DNA from: Pocillopora verrucosa | Taxonomy: Eukaryota > Cnidaria > Anthozoa > Scleractinia > Pocilloporidae | Length of the DNA: 64,000 nucleotides | NCBI RefSeq assembly: GCF_036669915.1 | Contig: NC_089325.1 | Location: 15,522,963 to 15,586,962, forward strand | Direction of reading: 5' to 3' | Shown: piece by piece, positions 46,301-57,077 of the stretch | Layout: each line of letters opens with the position of its first letter | Numbering within the stretch: position 1 is the first letter of the stretch | The notes under the pieces: generated by a model | Database searches by the model: none | The model's input: only the letters and a program-made list of their open reading frames with translations | What the model was told of the DNA's origin: nothing | Position numbers and translations under genes: made by a program

Positions 46301-47123
46301 GAATTAGACCCAAATACTTTTAAAATTTGCTTCCTTAATTCAAGATCTCTGCATAAACATATTGAAGACATACGTAGTGACCTAAACTATTCAAATATGG
46401 ATATCAATATATTCTCAGAAACAAGACTGTACCATTTAGATAGCAATGCCAGCTATGCCATAAGTGGGTATACTATATTTCGAAATGACAGTGAATCTGC
46501 AATACTCACTACAAGACCCTTTAGTGAAACAGCTGTATACACTAAAATCCCCTTTAAGCCTGGATATCTACTGGCCAAAAACACCAATGGAGTAGAAATA
46601 ACCATTATCAAAGTTGTTGCCATTCCCCATGTTAATATCATAGGTGTGTACAGGTCACCGAAAGTGTCAGTCCAACAAATGTGTCTAGCATTGACCCAAA
46701 TTCTCAATAGTTGCTGTTCTGATTTTAATGTTTTTCTTGGGGATTTTAATGTCAATTACTTAATTCAAAAAGAGAAAGTTCCCCTCAATAACTTGTTTAT
46801 AAGAGAGAAAAATTACAGACAATAATTGGTATCATCCTATCCTAATTAAATTAGTGTTAATTTTTTAATATAATGTATGTTTTTCTGTTTTATTTTTCGA
46901 TTGTATTTATATTTACATTTTTACGTAATTATATTGATTTGTAGTTACCTTTAGAGGACCCTTCTGTAAACCACTCTTTCTGTGATGTTGGCATCCTCAA
47001 TAAAGATTAACTATTATTATTATTATTATTATTATCAATTTGCCTGAATCACAAGTGACTGTACACATTCTGGAAACATATTTCACTGATCATAAAGCAA
47101 TATGTGCATTGATTAAAACTTGA
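46300..47123 (+). pseudogene. EEP-type endonuclease fused to helicase, split by insertion
   Basis: The same frame as the helicase C-half continues into a nuclease of the CR1/L1-like retroposon type: CFLNSRSLHKHIEDIRSD, NIFSETRL, IIGVYRSPK and FLGDFNVN. The frame ends at 46823-46825. The expected C-terminal end, with the family's D-H pair (YFTDHKAICALIKT, stop at 47121-47123), reappears only at 47037, after about 210 bases of unrelated sequence. A C-terminal nuclease of this kind distinguishes Helentrons from plant-type Helitrons. Confidence 0.8.
46826..47036 (+). mobile_element. LINE/SINE-like 3' tail inserted in the nuclease
   Basis: This AT-rich insert ends with GGCATCCTCAATAAAGATTA and a run of ATT/TTA trinucleotides (about 47010-47035), a layout typical of the 3' ends of L2/CR1-like retroposons or their SINEs. 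AATAAA lies at 46999-47004. Coding sequence of the Helentron nuclease flanks it on both sides, with roughly 15-20 residues missing, so the insertion may have come with a small deletion. Confidence 0.6.
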
Positions 47124-47711
47124 TGTTGTTAAAAATTGAATACACATGTAAGATGTTTGAGAATGTCATAAAGTACCAATAGAATTCAATGTAGGAAGAT
47201 TAATTCAGAAATTCACTTGACATCCATCATCATAACTTATGCATGTATTGATAAGATGTTCCAATTTTTCAGATCACAAGCCAGTGTTTTTGCATAAATT
47301 GAAGGATAGAAACTTGAAAATAGGCACACATGTGAAGTCAGTTAGTTAACTGTCAAGTAACTGATCTAAAAATACTAATTTTCCTCAATGAAATTCCTCA
47401 ATAAGATAACCTAAAACTATAATGCAATTCTGAAGGTTGTTTTGCTTTTTGGCAACCTTCTTACACTTTTTTCCATCAAAGAATAAACATAGGGATAGAG
47501 GTAAGCTTGCAATTTTTTTCCAATTTTATTTGGTTTCCCCTTTCTCTCAATAGTAGCAAACAATTTCCTAGCCAGTTTATATAATAACAACTAAATATAC
47601 TTATTTCTCTGTTTAAATCTAAGTACCTTCTCCTCATTTTAAGTCTTTGTGTCAATACCAGTAATTTCATGTATTATCCCATTTTTTTCCCTTACAGCCT
47701 GTTCCTGAAAA

Positions 47712-47921
47712 ATGGAGGATGAACTTACTGGCCATCTTCATAACATTTCTCCTCTAAAGAAAGGTTCTAAAACCACATGGTTTGATATGCAAATTCTTTG
47801 TTCGCAATTCATGGTTCGTGCAGAGGTCCCTAATAAGTTGTTACACATTCTGTTCCTCCAAAAGTTACTTGTAGAAGGGAGAAGACAATTAGAATGCACA
47901 GTAGAAACAAGGATTAATTAA
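47712..47921 (+). pseudogene. Possible RPA-like OB-fold fragment
   Basis: The product starts MEDELTGHLHNISPLKKGSK, then TTWFDMQI, a pattern reminiscent of RPA70-like OB domains carried by some Helitrons and other animal transposons (an xVSPxK...YFxxxLQT style). The match covers only about 40 residues, and the rest (to 47921) is not recognisable. It lies in the same direction 590 bases beyond the Helentron nuclease, which would fit an accessory single-stranded DNA-binding gene. It could equally be a chance open frame. Confidence 0.3.
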
Positions 47922-49137
47922 ATGCAGTATGTAATCAAAATTACAAATTAGAATCAAGTAATCGGTGTGAAATCATGTTGAATTATACGGATGAAAAGGG
48001 GGAAGTTGCGATTGAAGGTTACGAGATTATAATTAAAGATTGTTGCTGAATTTGTGTGGTCCCAACTGAAAAAAAAAGTACAGCAGTACATAAACTAAGA
48101 AAGTACCCTGGGAAATGCAACACATACCTAACTAACAATGAGACGATTATAAAGAGAACTGAGTGCGAGAAATAAACCAATGTAGTCAATACAGACCGAG
48201 AGGGAAATATCGTAAATGTAAAATAAAGAAAGACTTACTTTTGTCTAGCTCCTAACGATAGCAGATGAACATTGAAAGTAACAGCAGCAACTAATGACGA
48301 TAAAAGATGAGATACAATATCTGATACATGTGCTCAAAAGAAAGTGATTGAAATGGCAAACTTATTAATTAATAATCATTAACTAATGAGGGATTAATTG
48401 TTAAAAAGAAGCCAGAACAGAAGACAAGAGAAAAGTACACGAACTACACGCTTCGAAACTAACACTCACGTGAATACAAACCCTATAATATTTTCTCTGG
48501 ACCAAAAGCTATTGATAAAATTCAAGGAAAGTAAGCAAGAAATATATCTTTATTCCAAAAAGTCTTAGATAGACCGTTCAAAAACGAAAAAACCAAGGAA
48601 TTTCTTGAACTTACAAGACCTGGGCGATATATGCACCATCGTTGTTTACATAAGTTCATGGCCATAGCGTTGTGTTAAAGATTCTGGAAGTTGAATAATT
48701 TAAAGACAAAATCTTCGATTTAATAATACCTTAAAAACATATGAACACTTAAAAAAATAAAATTATCAGTCCAAAAAATAGTCAAATATCGCAGAGTCTC
48801 ACTTGAAGTTAGGAAGTTCTGTTTTCATTTTCGGGCCTTTCCCTACGCTTTTGAGAATTGCATTTTTTGTTACCCTAAAACTAATTCCGTCGCTTTTACG
48901 CTTAAATTTAAATTATTCCAAGAATATGTAGTTTCCATTTAAGCTCCGAAACGTCTGCTATGATTGGGATAGATCGAAAGAGGTAACAACTGTATGCCAC
49001 AAAAAAAAGAAGTACATGTAAGCAACTAGCTCGCACTAGACACATGTATGCCTTTGCATACCTATTTTTATGAATGTTGTACGAAGAAGTCGTTTATTGG
49101 TTTGTAGGGAGAAAGTTAAGAACCCCAAATGATACCG

Positions 49138-49182
49138 CCCCCCCCCCCCCACACACCCACACCCACACTCCCACCCCCACAG
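49138..49182 (+). repeat. C-homopolymer and CA/CCCA simple repeat
   Basis: A run of about 13 Cs is followed by degenerate CACA and CCCACA units. Confidence 0.85.
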
Positions 49183-50640
49183 GTATATAGTAAACAAGTT
49201 AATTATTGGTTATTAGCTTCAAGCGCACAAAACAATCCACCCTTTTATTTTCATGAAAGAAGCCAAATCTGTACTTACGAAACAGTTTGCTGATTGGTAA
49301 CAGTTTCGTATGATAAAAATTTTCTAATTGAATTCATACCATAATGCTCTGTTTGTACGTGTAACAACAGGCATTTACTGAGTCTTTCATTTACAATCAG
49401 TACTAGCGCCTTTGTCTCGGTCGGTTTCAGTAAATTGCCAAGAGAAAACTGTATAAATGTCCTAGGAAAAAGTAATTAGAATGCAGGCGTCAAGTTGTGG
49501 CAGGTAATTCCTAAAGCAAGAGACTCAGTTTTATTGTCGTGAAGAGAATTTAAGAGTAAATGTCAATAAAAATCACAGATTATCGAAAAAGTCGCGGACA
49601 CGGTCAAAAATCGATTTGGTTCATTTTTTGCCTGTGGGTAGCCTTATCTAGTAAACAAACGGAAATGGGGTTAGATTTTTTAAATATGCACTTTAACGGG
49701 AATAATTTGTTTTAACATTTCCGGGGGTAAATAGCTCAAATTTCACTAAGCGCGATCCTGAAATTATGCACTTTTCGGGCACTTGTCATGCTAACAAAAA
49801 TGTAACGGAAGGACTTTTCTAGTCATAGAAATATTGAGTTGGACTTGCATTACCGAGACAAAGTGATAGTTTTTGTCTAATGTTATTCTTGGAGGAGCTA
49901 CGTCCCTATTAAGAGACGACATCTTCGGCCTTTCGAAATTAAGGCAAAGGTGGCCTAGAATAGCTTGGCAAAAATACATGTGGTAGTGTCTCAAAGTTTA
50001 CAATAACACTACCAAGAAGCCTTGAAAGATAGTTCTTTACGATGTGGGTTTTATTTCTTTGGGACCTTTGACTATCAAAAGATGACCACCAGCCAAATTT
50101 CAGTTAAATTACCATGACGCCATAATGAGATGCATAATAACAAAATTAAACGCGTCGGACACAAATAACTGTTTTGGTCAGTTATATCTTCACTGGCCGT
50201 TAAAATGACTAGAAACATATTAAAATGTCTATAACTACCCTTGAATTTTATATACGGAGACAGGAGAAACAATTTTCGACTTTTGCTACCCTTTGAGAAT
50301 CACGCCATAATTCTGCATAATTCTATACACAACAGGTTAAACAGTTCAATTGCACTCAAAAGGTTAAATTTGGCACAAAGCCGTTAGTTTCCGTTTACTT
50401 CTCATCCGGTGAACATGGATTCGAGCATTTGCATCCCTTCTACGCCTTCTGCACTCGCCAGTTTCGAATTTACTAAAAATCGTCCAACACAAAGATGAGG
50501 TTTCACAAGCAGTGGTGAGCCGCAAGTGACTAAAATCCGATATGTAGGACTCTGCTGTCACGCAACGCCTCCATGTAAATAATACACGCACCGCTTTTAT
50601 AATCAGCAGATCAGTTATTCGTAAAACGTTCAGTGCTCAG

Positions 50641-52650
50641 TTACTTGGAAGAGCAGGTACACTCCTGGACTAATTGCGTGAGTCGTGCGATGAATGGCTT
50701 TTTCCTCTTCTGAGGTGAAATGTCAGAAATATCCAGCCCAAGGTCTATGCACATGTCTCTTAGCCTATCCACTCTTAAAGTTGTGAGTGTACGTTTTTGT
50801 ACAAGTTGACAGATGTTTAGATCGAAAGATACAATCGGATGTTGAATAGCCACATCTCTCATCACATTTGCACACACTGCAGATAGATGGCTCTCAGCTT
50901 CGGCGGAAATTTCGTCCTTGTCGACGCTCTCCATGTCCACTTCTGAGATTTCACTAGCTTTTGCTCGGTTACCGGCGGCTGTAACTTCTAATCGCTTCTT
51001 TACTGAAAGACGGCTGAAGAAGCCACTAATCTGCTGCGACGTAAGGACTTCATCAGGTTGAAATCGACGTCCCCCCGCTTGGTCTCTTGCTAGGCTCGTG
51101 GTTTTCGAAACTTCCTGTGGATCGCTTTTCCGTCCACTATACTCCCCTTTTTGAAATTGGTCAGTTAAGAATTCGGTCTGTTTCCTTGTAAAACGCACCT
51201 TTTTCTTAATTGTCTTCAGGGCCCAATCCATTGGAAGAGGCGGCAAGCCGTCTCTCTTTGATTGTGCAGCAACTTGAACGCTTGGTATTCGACTGCGTCC
51301 CTCCATCAGCTTGGAAGAATATTCTCTTTTAGCTTTATCGTAGAGAGTTTCCTGTTCGAGCATCATTTGGTGTTTTCCAGTATCTAGGTGTGTCTGGAGG
51401 TTTGCAAAGCGACTGTAGGCTTTTACACATCCTTCTTCTGGACACGGGAAAAGCATGTCATCTGGCTTATATTCCCCAATACAGCTTCGATCTTGGTTTT
51501 CGCTTTCAGTTAAGAAATTTGCTTTGACAGAGCTTTCCTTAATATTTCGGTGTCTCACAATCTTGAACGTCGGTGCGCCACTTGGACTCTGCGATGGCGA
51601 GTCTAGGATTTCCAATTTTTCGGGCTACTTCATGACTCCTTCGAACTTGGCCCATGGCACTACTTTACCGGAACCTACATTGAATGCTCTCCACACTCGT
51701 GTGTCACTTTCATCGTACTCAAAATTGTTGAGTAAGCTTATGCCATCCCATTTGATATTAAAGGTGCTTGACGGTTTGGCAGCAACATAACTTGCTTTCT
51801 CTCCTGTGGTTTCTTGGCCAGATTCAATGGCTGTTTTGAACTGTAGAGCGTTGATGACATCATTGCCTTCGTTTACGTACCTTCCAACGTACCTTCCCTT
51901 GATTGTTGCCGCTTTGCGATCACATACCCCCTTTCCACCTTGAGGGTCCGAAAAGTCGTTTCTTACAAAAGCCACTCCCATGGCATCACTGGCCAGCTTA
52001 GCTTAGATGATTGAATTTCCGCCGTGATAACAGCCAGCGTTATCTTGTTTGTAATAAGCCATTTCCAGCTCTGGAATTTCCTTTTTCAGGGTAGTGAGGC
52101 AGTCAAGCATAATCGAAGCCACAGTCACACTGTCTTGGGTGCAGCTTTGAAATACGTGAACAGGTGTCTGCGATTCAAAGTGCTCAGAACCCTCTGACCG
52201 TCTTATGGCAACACTAATGTGCCATGGCAATCCTCGCTTCGCAAACCAATCTGACTGCGCCTCAATATTTTCGGGGCATATATTTCATTGCCTAGTCCTG
52301 GACTAACAACACCGATCGGCTGTCGAGTTTGGCTAAAACTGAATGCTTCGCCTCAGCTTGGTGGACTGAACGTAGCTGATGGGCTTTCCAGCAAATGATA
52401 TCATCCCTTGCCTGTTTGATGGTAAGTTGCATGTCAGCTTGATCTTCTGCTGACCAGAGCGCACTTAAACACTCATCTTCTATGGTACACAATACTTCCT
52501 GTAACTCATAACACTGCTCATATGACTCATTGTGGAGATGGTCGCAGGAGCCCCGAAATTCAGCATTGCTCTGGTCACTTAGGGTGTTTTTATGATCTCG
52601 CCAGTCGACAATTTTAGAAGTTTTTCCCCGAAAGGAACATCTTGAGTAAC
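50641..52650 (-). pseudogene. Transposase-like (DDE-type) gene with C2H2 and SAP-like C-terminus, broken
   Basis: Read leftwards, homologous coding starts near 52650 (YSRCSFRGKTSKIVDWRDH) with a Cys/His-rich stretch (CDHLHNESYEQC). It continues with PWHISVAIRRS, YYKQDNAGCYHGG, NDFSDPQGGKGVCDRKAA, RYVNEGNDVINALQF and RVWRAFNVGSGKVVPW, the style of a DDE/RNase H-fold transposase. The last part has a C2H2 finger (CPEEGCVKAYSRFANLQTHL..H), TSQQISGFFSRL and a SAP-like LRDMCIDLGLD segment. A stop near 52292, a frame change near 52270 and in-frame stops at 52001-52003 and 51622-51624 break it. The final 324 codons (51615-50641) remain open. I cannot assign the superfamily. The proposed catalytic acids are inferred from position, not proven. 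Confidence 0.65.
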
Positions 52651-54491
52651 GTGTGGACTCGTTATGAAAGAAACAAAATGTTCTAATCTTACAGGTTCAA
52701 TTTTCATTCTCCTTTTCTCCTGGTTTGGAAGAGGAGCAGCTCTTCCGCGTATCAGGCTTCGCGAAAATCCCGCTTCTTGCTAAGATAAGTTCAATCTCTG
52801 TCTCAGCACCTGAAAATTGTAAAAAACGCTTGTGGCTTCCTCTGCGCCACAAACGCCACCTACAATATCATGTAAAGATTAAGACATTCTTTTTCTGCTG
52901 GAGTTAAAGCAACCGTTGTCTTTATTCCCTTCACCGACGATTATTACGCTTTTGTTTTTTACTTTCGTTAACCCATCACATTTGTTTTCCGTGGGAAAAT
53001 TGTATTGTTATTCTCGTTCCATAAGGTTTTCACTGTACGGTTTATATTTGTGAAATTTTGTAAAGTCTATTTCTTTTTTGTATCGTTCTCGTTCATGATG
53101 GCAATATATTTGTTTAGATCTTATATGTGAGGCAGAATGAATTGTTTGTTGATCTCGTTACGTGACAGATTATCATATGTCACGCAGAGTGACAGGAACC
53201 TGTGAAAAATTAAAATCCGGCAAATCGCTAGCGTTACCTGCCGTTTTGTGCGGGACCCTTTTTCTGTGAGACGTCAATAAAACCAAAATTAAGATCAAAG
53301 TAGACTAAACGTAACTGGGTTGTGACGCGCTGTAGAAAATGACAACAACAAGTAACTTTATTTTACTCATCCCGGCTCAGTGGCTTCAATGAGTTAGCCG
53401 GTCGGCCACCTTCACACCAAATTGCAAAGGACAGTATTTCGAAAATATCTTCCAAGCGGAATAACAAGGGCCTATAAAAGATTTCTAAGGTAAGGAACTA
53501 TTTATGTCAAAGCAAAAATAAAAAGCTAAGTGCGGCTGCGACTCAAACAATGCTTTGCTTGTGTCATTGCAATGTTGATTTTGTTCATTTCAATATAGCG
53601 CCATTTACAATTTTAGCGAAGTTTGGTTGGTTGGTACATCAAAACAGCGCAAGATACCAGAAAAATGAAACAATGAATTTGAAGACCCACCTTATAAGCC
53701 CTCGTGATAGTATTGCTGGAGATTTTGAGAAACTACCACATGCATTTTTGCCACACTACATTAGGCCGGGTTTGGCATGAATTAAATATGGCGAACACGT
53801 TCACTGGTAATTAACCCGTGGTTTCGTCAGGAAGGACACGATACAAAAAATATCATTATATCTTGGTAATGGAAGGCCACATGTATATATTTATAGCTAG
53901 AGAAGTCCTGCTGTTGCATTTTAGTTCATGCAAGGACGGCCTGAAAACTGCATAATTTAGAGCTCGCAGGCACTCATTTTCGATCATGCAATTAGTATCG
54001 GTTTATTTCCGTTAAAATGAATATTTACAGAAACTAACCTCACTTCACTTTAAGTAGTACCTATAGCTACCTGTAGACAAAAAATGGGACGAAATGATTT
54101 TTTTACCATGTCCGCGATTTTGTTATTTTTCTTTGATTTTTAGAGACATTCACTCTTACCATTCAAGCTGAAGGCTGTTCCTCTTTCTAGTCGTGTTTAC
54201 GGAAGGATGTTAGACACCTCAACTTCTCAAACAGTTTGGATTCTGCGTTGTACGGTTTATCCATTGTTCAGCTCATTGAAAGTGTCTGAAACTCTGAGAA
54301 ACTAACACATGTTTTTTTCTTTGAAGAGAAAAAGAAAATCTGCAAATGTGTTATAACTCAATGCAGCTAGTGATCGATGCGAAAAAAATTATCGACAAGG
54401 AAAGCTTGCAGTTCAACTAATTTAGTTTCAAGAAAACAGAGGACAGAGAAGTAGATCACCGACAAGGAAGAGACACACTCTCACCTGCGCG
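52651..54491. other. Intergenic, upstream of GPCR 1
   Basis: No convincing gene is seen. Open frames at 52725-52907 and 53550-53780 lack domains. The right end (about 54230-54491) is the 5' flank of GPCR 1 and is similar to the 5' flank of GPCR 2, so it probably contains the promoter and 5' UTR. Confidence 0.5.
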
Positions 54492-55565
54492 ATGAATTCC
54501 AGCAGGGCCGACAACAACTTTATTCCACCTGAATGCAGCGTCTACAAAACAGTGGGAGGGAAGCTATCCGATTCTGATACCCAAGCCAGAAACGTTCTTA
54601 TCTTTATCGTAATCACCAACATCGTCCTATCTCCCCTCACTGCTACTTTCAACATGTTATCGATGATAGCTGTAAAAACTAAAAGGCGCTTGAGAGAGCA
54701 CAAGTCCAACATACTGCTTGCTTGTTTAGCGGTGACCGATTTGGCGGTGGGTGTGATTGTTCAACCAATGTTAACTGTCGTTTCAATCATCGACCTGGTC
54801 GGCGAAATAACGAGAGAATTGTGTTTATTACAGATCTGCACACAATTTATGACGAGTCTTTTAGTTAACTCGTCTCTTATCCACCTGGCTTTGGTGAGTG
54901 GAGAAAGATATTTAGCCACGAAGCACGTTTACGCCTATGCAAACGGACTCGTTACAGAGGTTCGCCTGCTGGTTGCTTCAGGACTGGCGTGGCTCCTTTC
55001 CCTGATCTTGCACATTCCTCTTTTTGTTAAGATATCAGTTTTTTATGCCACAAACAACATTTTCATCGGAATTTCTCTCGCTATAATAACTTTCTGCCAT
55101 GTAACCGTCTACCGCGGGGTTCGCAGACAGCAAAAGACACTTTCAACCCAACAAGTCACAGAAGAGGCAAGGCAGAAAATTCTGAAAGACAGGAAGGTTT
55201 TCAAACTGACAGCTACAATTGTTGCAGTGCTATTTTTCTGTTACTTACCAATAACAGTTGTTAGAATTGTATTAAACTGGTCAGGTTTAATGTCTATAAA
55301 AGTAAGGTTTACAATTTTATTCTTTTCCGTGTCGTTCACACTATTTAATTCATTCCTTAATCCACTTATTTACGCCATTAGGATACGACAGTTTCGCGTA
55401 GCCTTCATCGAATTGTTATGTAGAACCACAAACTTAGCCGAAGCTGAGGAAATGGAAAGGAACATGTTTAGACGGCCTAATGCTGTGGCAGTAATGGACA
55501 GAGGACAAAAACAAGAAGAAGAACATCATGATGAAGGACAGCAAATATCGATCGTGAGCACGTAA
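54492..55565 (+). CDS. Class A (rhodopsin-like) GPCR, orphan, paralog 1
   Basis: A single-exon gene of 357 residues with seven membrane segments at about 33-60, 75-97, 108-135, 155-176, 183-207, 234-258 and 272-297. Class A hallmarks: LACLAVTDLAV in TM2, G-E-R-Y at the end of TM3 (ERY in place of DRY), a Trp in TM4 (SGLAWLL), FFCYLP in TM6 (the FxxCWxP region with Tyr for Trp) and NPLIYA in TM7. TM1 has TFNML in place of the usual GN. The N-terminus is short with an N-S-S sequon and no signal peptide. The acidic, Gln-rich tail is a likely intracellular C-terminus. The ligand is unknown; amine, adenosine and melanocortin-like receptors share this short-loop style. The 5' flank and coding sequence match the gene at 58104. 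Confidence 0.92.
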   Translation: MNSSRADNNFIPPECSVYKTVGGKLSDSDTQARNVLIFIVITNIVLSPLTATFNMLSMIAVKTKRRLREHKSNILLACLAVTDLAVGVIVQPMLTVVSIIDLVGEITRELCLLQICTQFMTSLLVNSSLIHLALVSGERYLATKHVYAYANGLVTEVRLLVASGLAWLLSLILHIPLFVKISVFYATNNIFIGISLAIITFCHVTVYRGVRRQQKTLSTQQVTEEARQKILKDRKVFKLTATIVAVLFFCYLPITVVRIVLNWSGLMSIKVRFTILFFSVSFTLFNSFLNPLIYAIRIRQFRVAFIELLCRTTNLAEAEEMERNMFRRPNAVAVMDRGQKQEEEHHDEGQQISIVST

Positions 55566-56438
55566 TGATGTTCTCCCAGGAAGAAAAAATCATATCCGTA
55601 CAGTTAACTACAACTAGAACTTCCATTTATTTACTTTCATTTTAGAAATATACTGCCTTTGTTTCCCAGTAAATGATGAGAAACTTGAAAGTTTGAAGAG
55701 TCTGTCCACGAAAGGACCAGGCAAGCGTGACACATGCCATTTCACCGATTTCTCTCAAACGTTCACAGTTTATGAGGCGTGAATACGAAAGCGATCTTCG
55801 CAGTAATGAATAATAGTAATGAGGGTCACTAAGTAGTTCAAGAATCCAAAGTAGTTCGGGCTCCCGGCTAATCCCTGGGGTATTAGAGCCCCCAAATCAA
55901 ATCCCTGGGGTATAAGGCTTAGATTAGTTCGAAAAATGCAGTTCCAATGAATCTCTCTCACACTAACAGAATACGATGGATTTTAATCTTACTGAGTCAC
56001 ATGGTTGTTTGAACCTTTAGGAATTAATTCTTAAAAGTTTGGGTAATTTGATACGACTCTGCCAATTTATGGCAGTTAATTATTAACCATGTCACGCAAC
56101 TATTCCAAAAAAGAAAAAAATAAGGTTTTTTAATTGCAAATATCTCCAATGGGCAACATTGTATGTCGACAAACATTCCATCACAGGAAAGACCTGTCCT
56201 AAAATTACGTTTGTGAGTAAAAAAATATTTGGCCTCTGTAAAATAATTTGTGATCACATCCCTCTGAAATACGTGACCTCTGAGGTTAATTTATGCAATT
56301 TTTGGTCATAAACTGATGTTTATTCACTCAATTTCAATTTGAGAATGGGATCGCCGACACTAGTTTTTGTGGTACTAATGTCTGAAAACAACAGATGTAC
56401 AGCTGCCGATCTAAGGCGTCACTTATCGTAGAAATTCT

Positions 56439-56750
56439 GTGACACTGACACAATCTATTAGAAATATATATATATATATAAAAAGCGAAACTGCATTTAA
56501 CCTACGGTTAAACAATCACAGAAACCATATTAAAAAGGGAGTGAGTAGCTGCGAACTCACGGAACACTTTTTACATAACAAACGAACTCACGACTTTAAC
56601 AATAATGTTACCATAACCATTATAGAGCAAATCCGAAAAGATCATTTAGAGACTGACGAAAAGAAAGAAGTTCTTAGAGAAAGAGAGATTTTTTGGCAAA
56701 GAACATTAAACTCCTTTCAGCCATATGGACTAAACAAAAGAACTGGATAA
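56439..56750 (+). pseudogene. Penelope-like element GIY-YIG nuclease C-terminal fragment
   Basis: Residues from about 17 onward (AFNLRLNNHRNHIKKGVSSC) continue with LTEHFLHNK, VTITIIEQI, a charged helix, then LREREIFWQRTLNSFQPYGLN. This is the pattern of the distal GIY-YIG endonuclease domain that ends Penelope-like retroelements: an NHR..I segment, an H-F pair, the conserved Glu of the REREIFW helix, and P-x-GLN. The GIY-YIG half itself and the reverse transcriptase are absent upstream, so the fragment is 5'-truncated, as is common for these elements. The first 15 residues come from AT-repeat sequence and are not part of the domain. Confidence 0.75.
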
Positions 56751-56948
56751 AGCTTTTACGCGAAAACCTTTATAAAGTTTTAGGTACATAAATTGTTTAT
56801 AACATACGTTATAAAGGTTTTAAAACTGTTAACCAATTAGAAACACTAATTGTTTACGAGAGATTTTACTCAGCATTTAATTAAGCAACATGCACTGTAC
56901 TACGTCACACAATTAACCAATTACGACTCTGTAACAATTGCATGTTAA

Positions 56949-56986
56949 GGCCCCTGAGGAAGGCAAATGCCGAAACGCGTCGGGTC
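56949..56986 (+). ncRNA. Hammerhead-ribozyme-like motif (retroelement-associated)
   Basis: The order fits a small type I hammerhead: stem I strand GGCCC (56949-56953), core CTGAGGA (56954-56960), stem II GGC/AAAT/GCC, core GAAA (56972-56975), a self-complementary stem III ACGCGT (56975-56980), a GTC cleavage triplet ending at 56981, and stem I strand GGGTC (56982-56986). Penelope-like elements are known to carry hammerheads with short stem III. Deviations: one extra A after the CTGAGGA core. Catalytic activity is uncertain. Confidence 0.5.
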
Positions 56987-57028
56987 TTTAATAAAGCGTT
57001 GAAAACGGAAGCACATTCTCCATTGTGC

Positions 57029-57031
<3 letters not shown>

Positions 57032-57076
<45 letters not shown>
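57032..57076. repeat. (TA)n microsatellite
   Basis: This is an almost perfect TA dinucleotide array of about 45 bases. A shorter one lies at 56465-56480. Confidence 0.95.

Positions 57077-57077
<1 letters not shown>

Larger units (their letters stand above)
42740..47123 (+). mobile_element. Decayed Helentron-type Helitron (Rep/helicase/endonuclease)
   Basis: Coding remnants in one direction follow the order of animal Helentrons: Helitron-like N domain with HUH Rep, PIF1-family helicase, then an exonuclease/endonuclease/phosphatase-type nuclease. The reading frame is broken by stops at 42971, 43911, 44447 and 45335 and by frame changes near 43030, 44205 and between 44450 and 44870. CpG dinucleotides are sparse, consistent with ageing of methylated DNA (inference). 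Terminal sequences could not be defined. The element should be non-autonomous. Details of each domain are given in separate entries. Confidence 0.85.
47124..50640. other. AT-rich interval without a supported intact gene
   Basis: Besides the possible RPA-like fragment (47712-47921) and a C-rich/CA microsatellite (49138-49182), I see no coding region with a recognisable domain. The segment 49690-50640 may include the terminal region of the transposase-like element that begins at 50641 on the minus strand. No clear terminal repeats were found. Confidence 0.5.
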
